NCBI GenBank assembly: GCA_002787235.1
Contig: PCWG01000042.1
Span: 474,957 to 538,956 of the forward strand
Source: Nitrospinae bacterium CG11_big_fil_rev_8_21_14_0_20_45_15
GTDB lineage: Bacteria > Nitrospinota > Nitrospinia > Nitrospinales > VA-1
DNA: 64,000 nucleotides
Reading direction: 5' to 3'
A program made the translations under genes and the position numbers. The notes below the pieces were generated by a model, which was given only the letters and a program-made list of their open reading frames with translations, ran no database searches and was not told where the DNA came from. This document shows, piece by piece, positions 8,985 to 17,229 of this stretch; within the stretch, counting starts at the first letter, position 1; the number at the start of each line of letters is the position of its first letter.

Positions 8985-10913
8985 ATGACCAAATGGACTA
9001 TCGAAGACGCGCGCGAACTTTATAATATTGATGGCTGGGGTATCGGGTATTTTGGAGTAAATTCTAAGGGGCATGTTACTGTTCGCCCGGATAAATCAAG
9101 CCAGCATGTGATCGATTTGAAAGGTTTGGCAGATGATATTCAGGCTAAAGGCTATTCTCTACCGGCACTGATTCGTTTTTCAGACATATTAAAATCCAGC
9201 ATTGCCTCATTGGTAGAAGCATTTCAACAAGCCATTGATGAGTATGGTTATCAAGGCATGTATCGCGGCGTGTATCCCATCAAAGTCAATCAGCAACGCC
9301 AGGTGGTTGAAGAAATCGTCAAGTTCGGTCGTCCCTACCATATTGGTTTGGAAGCAGGTTCCAAACCGGAACTTCATGCCATTTTGGCTGTAATGGACAA
9401 CCCTGAAGCTCTGCTTATCTGCAATGGCTATAAAGATGAGCCTTTTGTCCGACTGGCTTTGATGAGCCAGAAACTGGGGAAAAAGGTTTTCATTGTCGTT
9501 GAAAAGCTGAACGAACTGAGTCTCATCATCAAAGTTGCAGAAGAATTGAATGTTCGTCCAAATATTGGTTTGAGAATCAAGCTATCCAGCTCGGGTTCGG
9601 GACGCTGGGCATCTTCAGCCGGGGAGTATTCCAAATTTGGTTTGAATTCCATTGAGCTGGTTGAAGCTCTCAAAATCGCAAAAAGGAAAAAATATCTCGA
9701 TTGCATCCAGTTACTCCATTTTCATCTGGGCAGTCAGATCACCAATATTCGACGCATTAAAGACAGCTTGAAGGAAGTGGGCCGATTCTATTCAGAACTG
9801 CGCCGCTACGGTTGCGAAGTCAACTACATCGACGTCGGTGGAGGTTTGGGTGTCGATTACGACGGGTCACGTTCCACTTTCTCATCAAGCGTTAATTATT
9901 CCATTCAAGAATATGCCAACGACGTGGTGTATCACATTTTAGAAATTTGCAAAGAAGAGGGTTTGCCGCATCCCAACATTATTTCTGAGTCTGGGCGTGC
10001 CATGACCGCCTATCATTCCATTCTTGTTTTTAATGTACTCGACGTCACTTCTTTTCCAGATTGGGATTCCAGAACCAAGATTGATACAGATGCTCCGCAA
10101 ATAATCCGTGAAATTTACGAAGTCTTGCAGACAAGTTCCAACAAAAATCTGAACGAGTCGTGGCACGATGCCATGCATTTGAAAGATACCGCCCAGAACC
10201 AGTATTTACTGGGTTTGATCACCTTGGAAGATCGTGCATTGGTCGAGCGTATTTATTGGGGAATTGGACGAAAAATAGTCCGCCTGGCAAGTCGTTTGAA
10301 ACACATCCCTGAAGATATTGAAGTTTTGGCAAAAAATTTGACGGATAAGTATTTTTGTAACTTCTCAGTCTTCCAATCGGTGCCCGATTCCTGGGCCATA
10401 GATCAGATTTTCCCTATTGTTCCAATTCAAAGACTGGGTGAACGGCCGACTCGCAAAGCGACTTTACAGGATATTACCTGCGATTCCGACGGAGCGGTTG
10501 ATAATTTTATTGGAACCCAAAGACATGTCGAATCAAGCTTGCCAGTCCATGCCATTGAACCGGGTGAATCCTATCAAATCGGTATTTTTTTAACCGGGGC
10601 TTATCAGGAAATTCTTGGAGATCTGCATAACTTGTTTGGCGACACCAATACATTTCATGTATCGCTCAATAAAGACGGTACTCTCAAATACGAGCAAATC
10701 ATTGAAGGAGAAAATGTAACCGACGTTCTGGATTACGTTCAATTCAGCGCTGATGAACTTGCCGGTAAAATTACCGGTTATTTATTGGCCTGTGTTCAAC
10801 AAGGAACGGTCAGCCAGGAAGAATCCGATGAATTTTTAAGTCTCTACAAGGAAGGTTTGAATGGGTACACCTATCTGGTCAAGGAATCCTCTGCTAAAGA
10901 TAATCAGCTATAA
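8985..10913 (+). CDS. speA: Biosynthetic arginine decarboxylase
   Basis: About 642 residues from the ATG at 8985. An in-frame start at 8901 adds 28 residues unlike the family, so I reject it. This is a PLP enzyme converting arginine to agmatine, the first step of polyamine synthesis. Visible motifs: WTIEDARELYNI at the N-terminus, the PLP-lysine site YPIKVNQQRQ near 100, the GSKPEL segment, HFHLGSQI near 250, the glycine-rich phosphate-binding VGGGLGVDYDG near 290, and SESGRAMTAYHS. The full SpeA length, including the C-terminal helical part, is present. The downstream neighbour is convergent. Confidence 0.96.
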   Translation: MTKWTIEDARELYNIDGWGIGYFGVNSKGHVTVRPDKSSQHVIDLKGLADDIQAKGYSLPALIRFSDILKSSIASLVEAFQQAIDEYGYQGMYRGVYPIKVNQQRQVVEEIVKFGRPYHIGLEAGSKPELHAILAVMDNPEALLICNGYKDEPFVRLALMSQKLGKKVFIVVEKLNELSLIIKVAEELNVRPNIGLRIKLSSSGSGRWASSAGEYSKFGLNSIELVEALKIAKRKKYLDCIQLLHFHLGSQITNIRRIKDSLKEVGRFYSELRRYGCEVNYIDVGGGLGVDYDGSRSTFSSSVNYSIQEYANDVVYHILEICKEEGLPHPNIISESGRAMTAYHSILVFNVLDVTSFPDWDSRTKIDTDAPQIIREIYEVLQTSSNKNLNESWHDAMHLKDTAQNQYLLGLITLEDRALVERIYWGIGRKIVRLASRLKHIPEDIEVLAKNLTDKYFCNFSVFQSVPDSWAIDQIFPIVPIQRLGERPTRKATLQDITCDSDGAVDNFIGTQRHVESSLPVHAIEPGESYQIGIFLTGAYQEILGDLHNLFGDTNTFHVSLNKDGTLKYEQIIEGENVTDVLDYVQFSADELAGKITGYLLACVQQGTVSQEESDEFLSLYKEGLNGYTYLVKESSAKDNQL

Positions 10914-10993
10914 CAGTAAAACATTTTCAATTTTGTATCGGAAATTTTATGAGGGAAGGGTTGTGACTTGTAGAGATGGGATTAATTTTTTCT

Positions 10994-11779
10994 TTATCTC
11001 GTTTCAGGTGATTTTAGAATATCAACCATTTCTTGATGGACCTGACCGTTGCTCACAAGGATATCATCATCGTAAATGGAGTAGGGGCTTCCATCGAAAC
11101 GAGACACTTTTCCGCCTGCCTCTTGCAGGATGAGTACACCCGCCGCCGTATCCCAGGGCTTTAACTTCATTTCCCAAAATCCTTCGAATCTCCCCATGGC
11201 GGTATAGACAAGATCCATTGCGGCGGAACCGGGACGACGTACCGCCTGGCAAGCCTTCATTAAGTTGGAAAAATGTTTGATATTATCTTCCAGTGTCCCG
11301 ACAATTTGAGGAGTGAAGCCTGTGACCAGTAAGCTCTCCTTCAAACTGGAAACGGTTGACACGGAGATAGTGTTCCCGTTTAAAGTGGATCCACGGCCTT
11401 TTTCAGCGACAAAAAGCTCGTCCAGATTGTGGTTGTAAACCACCCCGAGAGCCAGTTCACCGTGAGACTCCAGGCCAATCGACACACAATAGCAGGGGTA
11501 GCCATGTGAATAATTCAAAGTTCCATCCAGCGGGTCGATGATCCATTTATGCGGTGCAATGCCATTGGCATTGCCAGACTCCTCTGCCAGAATGGAATGA
11601 TCCGGGAAACGTTCTTTAATTTGGCGGATGATTTCTTTTTCGCAAAGAAAATCAACCTCCGTTACAAGGTCACCGGGGCTACCTTTACAATTCACCACAC
11701 CTAAATTGTGGATACGCTCGCGTTGGATCGAGCCAGCCGCCTTGGCGGCAGAAATGGCAACCTGCAAGGCTTCGTTCAT
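10994..11779 (-). CDS. suhB: Inositol-1-monophosphatase family phosphatase (SuhB-like)
   Basis: 261 residues from the ATG at 11779, which overlaps the mnmA stop by 4 bases (ATGA). An alternative ATG at 11788 abuts a GGAGGGGG run. Mg-dependent phosphatase motifs are all present: AEESG (metal-binding Glu), motif 1 IIDPLDGTLNYSHGYP near 80, and motif 2 KPWDTAAGVLILQEAGG near 210. Family members dephosphorylate inositol monophosphate, other sugar phosphates or fructose bisphosphate, or act with ribosomal antitermination as E. coli SuhB does; the sequence does not decide. It is translationally coupled to mnmA. Confidence 0.9.
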   Translation of the reverse strand: MNEALQVAISAAKAAGSIQRERIHNLGVVNCKGSPGDLVTEVDFLCEKEIIRQIKERFPDHSILAEESGNANGIAPHKWIIDPLDGTLNYSHGYPCYCVSIGLESHGELALGVVYNHNLDELFVAEKGRGSTLNGNTISVSTVSSLKESLLVTGFTPQIVGTLEDNIKHFSNLMKACQAVRRPGSAAMDLVYTAMGRFEGFWEMKLKPWDTAAGVLILQEAGGKVSRFDGSPYSIYDDDILVSNGQVHQEMVDILKSPETR

Positions 11780-12846
11780 TCGATCCATCCCCCTCCGACA
11801 ATACAATCGTCACGATAAAAAACAGCCGATTGACCCGCCGCAATTGACAACTGAGGTTCGTCGAAATTTACTTTAGCCCGATTGTTTTCCAAAGGAGTGA
11901 TGGTCGCAGGAGCCGCTTTATGTCGATAGCGTATCTGTGTCAAGGCTTTGAACGGACCGCTGACATTGAGTTGCCAATTCGTGGAGGCCACATAAAATTC
12001 ATCCTGGTACAAATCTGCCTTCAGGCCCACGGTGATTTTATTTTCATCGGGGGAAATTCCCGTCACAAAATGCGGTTCCTTCAACCCGCCAATATTCAAT
12101 CCTTTTCTTTGCCCAATCGTGAAAGAGGGGTAACCTTTGTGAGTTCCCAAAACATCGCCAGACTGATTGACTATCTGACCTTCTTTAAATGCCTCAGGTA
12201 CTTCTGAAGCGATGAAGCCCGCATAATCATTGTCTGGAATGAAGCAAATTTCACGCGATTCAGATTTCCCGGCAACATTGAGCCCAATCGACTCAGCAAG
12301 ACGACGCACCTCAGACTTTTCAAGATCGGCAAGGGGGAATTCCAGGCGAGACAATTGTTCTTGACTCAAATTAAAAAGGAAGTAACTCTGATCACGAGAC
12401 AAATCCGCACCCCGGCGTACTGAAAAGCGTCCCTCAATCTGAACGATTTCAGCATAATGACCCGTAGCTATACGCTCAATTCCAAATCCCTCGGCCTTTT
12501 GAAACAAACGGTCAAATTTTAATTTTTGATTGCACAACGTACAGGGAATAGGAGTGCGTCCCTTTAAATATTCCGAAGTGAAGTAATCGACGACCTCTTC
12601 ACGAAATTCTTTTTCCAAATTGAGCACGTAGAAAGGGATTCCAACTTTATGAGCCACTCGGCGTGCATCCGCCAGATCATCCAAAGAGCAACAAGTTCCG
12701 AATCGGTTGTCAACATCAGAACTGTAATTCCAAAGTTGCAGAGAAATACCAACGACCTCCCGGCCGCGTTCTTTGAGCAAAGCCGCGGCGACCGAGCTGT
12801 CCACGCCGCCGCTCAAAGCGATCACAATTTTATTCGATGAATCCAT
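11776..12846 (-). CDS. mnmA: tRNA-specific 2-thiouridylase MnmA
   Basis: 356 residues. It thiolates U34 of tRNA-Lys, -Glu and -Gln using sulfur relayed from cysteine desulfurase. It shows the N-type ATP pyrophosphatase loop (ALSGGVDSSVAA, residues 9-20), the catalytic Cys in TPIPCTLCN near 102, ATGHYA, DQSYFLF, and the second redox-active Cys in SREICFIPD near 200. The length is standard. Two of its likely substrates, tRNA-Gln and tRNA-Glu, are encoded 1-2 kb away, though both copies here carry C34 anticodons and would not be modified. Confidence 0.96.
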   Translation of the reverse strand: MDSSNKIVIALSGGVDSSVAAALLKERGREVVGISLQLWNYSSDVDNRFGTCCSLDDLADARRVAHKVGIPFYVLNLEKEFREEVVDYFTSEYLKGRTPIPCTLCNQKLKFDRLFQKAEGFGIERIATGHYAEIVQIEGRFSVRRGADLSRDQSYFLFNLSQEQLSRLEFPLADLEKSEVRRLAESIGLNVAGKSESREICFIPDNDYAGFIASEVPEAFKEGQIVNQSGDVLGTHKGYPSFTIGQRKGLNIGGLKEPHFVTGISPDENKITVGLKADLYQDEFYVASTNWQLNVSGPFKALTQIRYRHKAAPATITPLENNRAKVNFDEPQLSIAAGQSAVFYRDDCIVGGGWIE

Positions 12847-13007
12847 AGTATGAATTATTTGTATGAGATAGAAAAGGGTTGAAAAACCTTTTAAAACAAT
12901 GCTCTTAGAGAAAACTCAATTGAAAGAGCCTGTTTGAGAGGTTTTGAATGTAATGATAGATCAAGGTTACTAGAGATTACTCCTTTACCAAAGGGTCACA
13001 CCCTTCA

Positions 13008-13586
13008 TCAAGAGAGATGAAAAAACGAAAGGCAAGTATCTCCAATGCGTCTATCCTTTAGCAAATTCAGTCTACCATAATTATTTTTTAAAACATTTTT
13101 TCTCTGATGTTCGACCACAACCAGGGCAGAGGGATCTAAAATGCTTGACGAGGACAAGACTTCCATACAAGGTTCATATAAATTTGCATCGAAAGGAGGG
13201 TCTATATAGATCAAATCGAAGCATTCTCCTGATTTTTCCAGTAAGGGCAGAGCCGAAAGTGCAGGCATGGAAACCAGGCTCCATAAATCATTTGAAATGG
13301 GAGCGTCGTCTTCCTGAGAAAATCGGCAACGCTTGATGTTAGATAAAACGATGCGGCGCGCTTGGGGATTATTTTCAACAAAAACCGTACGTTTTGCCCC
13401 CCGACTGAGAGCTTCAATCCCCATATTGCCCGTTCCAGCGAACAAATCCAGAAAGCGGATATCCTCCAACCAGGGGCCCGTCTGATTGAAAAACGATTCT
13501 TTAACCCGGTCGAGAGTAGGACGGATGGGTAAGCCATCAAATTCCACCAACTTTCTGCCACGAGCTGATCCCGCAATGATACGCAT
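13008..13586 (-). CDS. rsmD: 16S rRNA (guanine(966)-N2)-methyltransferase RsmD
   Basis: 192 residues. SAM-dependent methyltransferase acting on G966 of 16S rRNA. Family marks: N-terminal MRIIAGSARGRKL, RPTLDRVKESFFN, the SAM-binding DLFAGTGNMGIEALSRGA near 48, and the catalytic DPPFDANLY near 130. AAGG lies 7-8 bases before the ATG. In many genomes rsmD is followed by coaD; here it is followed by a gap and mnmA. Confidence 0.95.
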   Translation of the reverse strand: MRIIAGSARGRKLVEFDGLPIRPTLDRVKESFFNQTGPWLEDIRFLDLFAGTGNMGIEALSRGAKRTVFVENNPQARRIVLSNIKRCRFSQEDDAPISNDLWSLVSMPALSALPLLEKSGECFDLIYIDPPFDANLYEPCMEVLSSSSILDPSALVVVEHQRKNVLKNNYGRLNLLKDRRIGDTCLSFFHLS

Positions 13587-13868
13587 AAAACAACCTTAAA
13601 AAATGAGATTATCAAGACACTCAACAAATAAACAAGAATCCTGCAAAAAACCATCATTCTATTTGCTTAGAAAAGAACGATCAAATCGATTTCATTAAAC
13701 CACATCGTGCTAGGTCTATGCTATAGAAACACCATTATTATATAAAGAGATACACGATTTATAAATACAAACGAAAACGTTTAAAAATCAGTCTAGGAGA
13801 TAATCATTAATTCAAAGACCAATTTAACTTGACACAACATCGCATTCAAATTAGAATTTTTGCTTCTT

Positions 13869-13942
13869 TCGGGCATCGTCTAACGGCAGGACGTCAGGTT
13901 CTGGCCCTGAAAATTGAGGTTCGAATCCTTATGCCCGAGCCA
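13869..13942 (+). tRNA. tRNA-Gln (CTG)
   Basis: Cloverleaf with a 7-bp acceptor TCGGGCA/TGCCCGA, discriminator G73, an encoded CCA end, D-arm GTCT/AGGAC, anticodon stem TCAGG/CCTGA with loop TTCTGGC (anticodon CTG), and T-loop TTCGAAT. The weak 1-72 pair (U:A) and G73 are glutamine identity features. Confidence 0.94.
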
Positions 13943-13979
13943 ACTACCATCCCGCGATCCGTTTAATGGAAAGTAATCG

Positions 13980-14453
13980 ATGAATATATACCGGAATCCC
14001 TTTGTAGTAGGCTTATGGAACCCAGTCTACTTGTCAGTGGCAACTGTGGCAATCACCAATGATTATCTTATGGCTGCCATGTTTATTATGCTGACTCTGG
14101 GAGTTTTGGGAGCCTATGTGTCTGACTTTCCACTTCTGCCCGGACTTTACAAAAACGAAATTGCCCATAAAACAGCACTTTCTTCACTTTTGGGAATTGT
14201 ATTGGGTTTCTTGATGGCAATGGTTTTTGCTACAGGAGGAGACGGTGCCGACTCCGACCCCATATCTACGGGAGGAAAATTCTTCCTGACACTGGGTGTC
14301 ATGGTCGCACCCTCGTACCCTTTGATGGTCTACTTTGTTCATAAAGTGAACAAACGAGATTTAGAAGGGGAAGAAGCCGTAAGAAGAAAAAAGAGAGAAG
14401 AACAACGAAAACGTGGTGGGGGTCCCCCCATTATGAATCGGGACAGCTTTTGA
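13980..14453 (+). CDS. Small polytopic membrane protein of unknown function
   Basis: 157 residues with about four hydrophobic segments (near 12-30, 32-52, 66-86 and 98-118). The cytoplasmic tail is strongly basic (RRKKREEQRKRGGG). A GGAAAG lies about 8 bases before the ATG, and codon use matches its neighbours. It sits between two tRNA genes. I do not recognise the family. The Asp-rich loop GGDGADSD between the third and fourth segments is the only polar feature that stands out. Confidence 0.75.
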   Translation: MNIYRNPFVVGLWNPVYLSVATVAITNDYLMAAMFIMLTLGVLGAYVSDFPLLPGLYKNEIAHKTALSSLLGIVLGFLMAMVFATGGDGADSDPISTGGKFFLTLGVMVAPSYPLMVYFVHKVNKRDLEGEEAVRRKKREEQRKRGGGPPIMNRDSF

Positions 14454-14466
14454 AAATTAAAACATT

Positions 14467-14538
14467 GGCCCCATCGTCTAGCGGTTAGGACACCGGCCTC
14501 TCACGCCGGTAACAGGGGTTCGATTCCCCTTGGGGTCA
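14467..14538 (+). tRNA. tRNA-Glu (CTC)
   Basis: Cloverleaf of 72 bases with acceptor GGCCCCA/TGGGGTC (one G:U), discriminator A, anticodon stem CCGGC/GCCGG with loop CTCTCAC (anticodon CTC), and T-arm AGGGG-TTCGATT-CCCCT. CCA is not encoded. The body matches bacterial tRNA-Glu (CGTCTAG, GTTAGGAC, GTAACAGGGG). Confidence 0.94.
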
Positions 14539-14890
14539 CTTATTTTAGTAATTAGCTATTTTCACATTTGTTCATACACTATATTTCTGCAGGGAGCTTT
14601 CAGGGTTGGTCAATCTGCCCTTTAAGAAAGAAGCAATCCGCTTTTTTTGAGGAACTTCTTACCTTGACTCGGTTCACCAATTATGTTAAAAAACCAACTT
14701 TCTCAAAACAGGAATACACCCCTGTTTCCGAAGAATTTTTCATAGTTGCAAGTGATCTTCAAGAAATGTGAGTAGATGGTTGGTTTGATCCAACAAAAGC
14801 AAAATTGATTGTTGGTTGACGAGCGTTTCTATACAGTATTTTCTCCAGGCTTATTTGTTGGAGGATCCTCTAATTTTCGGAGTATGAATT
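14539..14890 (+). other. Leader region of the cytochrome b complex operon
   Basis: No convincing gene. A 67-codon frame here has only a TTG start with no ribosome site and no coding character. The operon promoter is expected in this stretch; TATACA at 14830-14835 is a possible -10 but has no well-spaced -35. GGAG lies about 9 bases before the Rieske ATG. Confidence 0.5.
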
Positions 14891-15433
14891 ATGGCTGAAG
14901 CTAAAGCGGCCGCCACAGAAAAAAAAGAAAAAAAGGAAGAATCCAAAGACACCCTGTGGTCGCGGAGAGATTTCTTTTCTTATGCAGGATGGGCCAGTTT
15001 TTTAGGTGCCTTAGGGTTGTCGTCTTTGTATTTTACTCGACTTCTTTTTCCACGCGTTCTATTCGAGCCATCTCCCATTTTTAAGGCAGGTAACCCTCAA
15101 GATTACAGTGTGGGTGAGGTCAGTACAAAGTGGGTAAAAGACAAGCGTGTTTGGATAGTTCGAGACGATGAAGGGATTTATGCGATTTTTGCCCTTTGTA
15201 CCCATTTGGGTTGTACACCTCGATGGTTGAGAACTGAGAACAAATACAAATGCCCCTGTCACGGAAGTGGTTTCACACGTGAAGGAATCAACTTTGAAGG
15301 TCCAGCCCCGAGAGCTTTGGAGCGTTTGAAAATCGCTATCGCACCTGATGGTCAGATCATCATAGATAAGAGCAAAAAGTTCCTCCTTGAAAAAGACGAG
15401 TGGACTAAACCAGAAGCAAAACTGTTGGCATAA
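14891..15433 (+). CDS. Rieske [2Fe-2S] protein of a cytochrome b6f/bc-type complex
   Basis: 180 residues. It carries electrons from quinol to cytochrome c at the positive face of the membrane. A charged, Lys/Glu-rich N-terminal tail leads to SRRDFF, a twin-arginine-like motif, directly before one membrane anchor (about 31-50), as is usual for Rieske proteins exported folded. Cluster ligands are C103-T-H105-L-G-C108 and C121-P-C123-H124-G-S; C108 and C123 should form the conserved disulfide. It is the first gene of the cytochrome b cluster. The family match is very strong. Confidence 0.97.
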   Translation: MAEAKAAATEKKEKKEESKDTLWSRRDFFSYAGWASFLGALGLSSLYFTRLLFPRVLFEPSPIFKAGNPQDYSVGEVSTKWVKDKRVWIVRDDEGIYAIFALCTHLGCTPRWLRTENKYKCPCHGSGFTREGINFEGPAPRALERLKIAIAPDGQIIIDKSKKFLLEKDEWTKPEAKLLA

Positions 15434-15496
15434 AGCTTTACTTTAATTAGAAACGTCGCATTGGGCGGCGTCTGATAAATATGAAGGAGATAGATT

Positions 15497-16327
15497 TTGG
15501 CAAATAAAGCTCCAGGAATACCCAGCATCGCCGACTTGATCGCCAAGGTGAAGAGTGGGGAAATCTTTAAGGAAATTTCCAAACAGATCACTGAATCTCA
15601 AGTTTGGACATCATCTTTTCGACATGGTTACGCTGATACACCACGAAACCGGGTTTTGCAGATTGCCAGTAACGTATGGCTTCATTTGCACCCCGTTAAA
15701 ATGCATCGTCATGCATTGAGGATTAAATTTACCTGGTGTATGGGAGGCATAACCTTCCTGTTGTTTCTTTCAACGGTAGTGACAGGTGTTATTTTGATGT
15801 TCTACTATCGTCCGGTAGGTGAATATGCCTATTACGACATGAAATACTTGCAATACGACGTCCCATTTGGAATGTTGATGCGTAATATGCACCGATGGGC
15901 GGCGCACGCCATGGTAATCACCGTATGGTTGCATATGTTCCGGGTATTTTTGACCGGTTCTTATAAACCACCACGAGAATTCAACTGGGTCATCGGTGTT
16001 TTCCTTGTTACTTTTACACTGTTACTGAGTTTTACAGGTTACCTGTTGCCTTGGGATCAGCTTGCAATGTGGGCTGTTACCGTAGGAACCAATATGGCAC
16101 GTGCGACTCCCTTTCTGGGTAATGAAGGTCCCTTTGCAGAGTATGTAGGTGTTACGCCCCGATACGATGCCCGTTCAATATTATTAGGCGGAAGCCTCGT
16201 GGGACCACCCGCATTGTTACGTTTTTATGTATTGCATTGTATTTTTATTCCCCTTGTGGCAGGGGCATTGATGATTGTTCACTTCTGGCGAATCAGAAAA
16301 GACGGTGGCATTTCTGGACCGCTTTAA
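15497..16327 (+). CDS. petB: Cytochrome b6-like subunit (N-terminal haem-binding half of cytochrome b)
   Basis: 276 residues starting at TTG, with AAGGAGA 6 bases upstream and no ATG or GTG nearby, so the TTG start is firm. A 60-residue cytoplasmic N-extension precedes four membrane helices. Bis-haem ligands are visible: His in NMHRWAAH and in WLHMFRVF, the second-helix/fourth-helix pairs, with HCIFIPL and [12 protein letters not shown] in the last helix. GYLLPWDQ after helix three is the usual Qo-side motif. It is the b6-type half of a split cytochrome b; the other half follows 47 bases later. Confidence 0.95.
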   Translation: MANKAPGIPSIADLIAKVKSGEIFKEISKQITESQVWTSSFRHGYADTPRNRVLQIASNVWLHLHPVKMHRHALRIKFTWCMGGITFLLFLSTVVTGVILMFYYRPVGEYAYYDMKYLQYDVPFGMLMRNMHRWAAHAMVITVWLHMFRVFLTGSYKPPREFNWVIGVFLVTFTLLLSFTGYLLPWDQLAMWAVTVGTNMARATPFLGNEGPFAEYVGVTPRYDARSILLGGSLVGPPALLRFYVLHCIFIPLVAGALMIVHFWRIRKDGGISGPL

Positions 16328-16374
16328 AAAACTGATTTGATCCCGTTGTTAAATTATTTTGAAAGGAACTCTCT

Positions 16375-17127
16375 ATGGCCGTAGCGCCTAAGAAACAGGT
16401 TGAAGCGACACCCGAAAAGGTCCATGTCTGGCCTTATCTGGTTCGGTTGGAGTTCATGTGCGCGATCCTTGTGATCCTGGCCTTGACGGTCTGGTCTATT
16501 GGTATTGATGCGCCACTTGAAGAAGCGGCTAACCCGACCAAAACTCCCAACCCGTCAAAAGCTCCTTGGTACTTTTTGGGTCTTCAAGATATTCTGGTTT
16601 ATTTTGATCCATGGTTTGCGGGCGTGGTAGCACCCGTCTTGATTATCGTTGGATTGATGCTCATTCCATACCTTGATATCAATCCAAAAGGGAACGGATA
16701 TTACACCTACGAAGAGCGTAAACTGGCGATCTGGGTCTATTGTTTTGGCTTTTTGGTCTTATGGATTGCCTTGATTATAATGGGCGTTTTTTTGAGAGGG
16801 CCGGGTTGGAACCTTTTCATGCCATGGCAGTATTGGGACCCGCATAAAGTAGTAGCTCTCACGAGTGTGGATCTACCGTATGCTCTGGGAGTTCGAACTT
16901 ACAACATGGCAATGTTGGTCGGCGGAATAGTCATTTGTGGCTACTTCGCAGTAGGTACCGGGGTCTACTTCTTCATGGAGAGGAAGGCCATTAAGTACGT
17001 TGGATTTTTGAGAATGTTTCTGAAAATTCAACTCTATCTCATTATGATAGGGATAGTGATTAAAATCGTATTGAGGCTAGGGTTTAACATCAAATATGTC
17101 TGGGTTACCCCCTGGTTTAATATTTAA
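16375..17127 (+). CDS. petD: Subunit IV-like protein (C-terminal half of split cytochrome b)
   Basis: 250 residues, longer than plant-type subunit IV (160). The quinol-site region NPTKTPNPSKAPWYFLGLQ near 55-75 corresponds to the PEWYFLP motif, but the catalytic Glu position is Pro (APWY). I recall this variant from several anaerobic and nitrite-oxidising lineages. Then come FDPWFAGVVAP and the LIPYLDINPKGNGYY loop, and four or five hydrophobic segments in total. An AAAGGA precedes the ATG. With the upstream gene it forms the full quinol-oxidising cytochrome b. Confidence 0.92.
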   Translation: MAVAPKKQVEATPEKVHVWPYLVRLEFMCAILVILALTVWSIGIDAPLEEAANPTKTPNPSKAPWYFLGLQDILVYFDPWFAGVVAPVLIIVGLMLIPYLDINPKGNGYYTYEERKLAIWVYCFGFLVLWIALIIMGVFLRGPGWNLFMPWQYWDPHKVVALTSVDLPYALGVRTYNMAMLVGGIVICGYFAVGTGVYFFMERKAIKYVGFLRMFLKIQLYLIMIGIVIKIVLRLGFNIKYVWVTPWFNI

Positions 17128-17156
17128 GGTCACGTTGAATCCAAGGTCACGTTGAA
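17126..17156 (+). repeat. Short tandem repeat (14-bp unit AAGGTCACGTTGAA, period 17)
   Basis: Two perfect copies of the 14-mer, at 17126-17139 and 17143-17156. The first overlaps the stop codon of the subunit IV gene. It lies in the 102-base leader of the multiheme cytochrome gene. Confidence 0.85.
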
Positions 17157-17229
17157 ACGTAGTAACACCTAAATAACTTACGTTCCATTTGTTGAACAGA
17201 TACTAACTCTTGAACTTCAGGTTTGATCC

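Noticed and set aside
12994-13010. AAGGGT/ACCCTT hairpin at the end of rsmD
   Set aside because: Six-bp stem with no U-tract on either strand; not convincing as a terminator.
14568-14771. 67-codon frame between tRNA-Glu and the Rieske gene
   Set aside because: TTG start without a ribosome site, no recognisable domain, and the stretch is the natural leader of the cytochrome operon.
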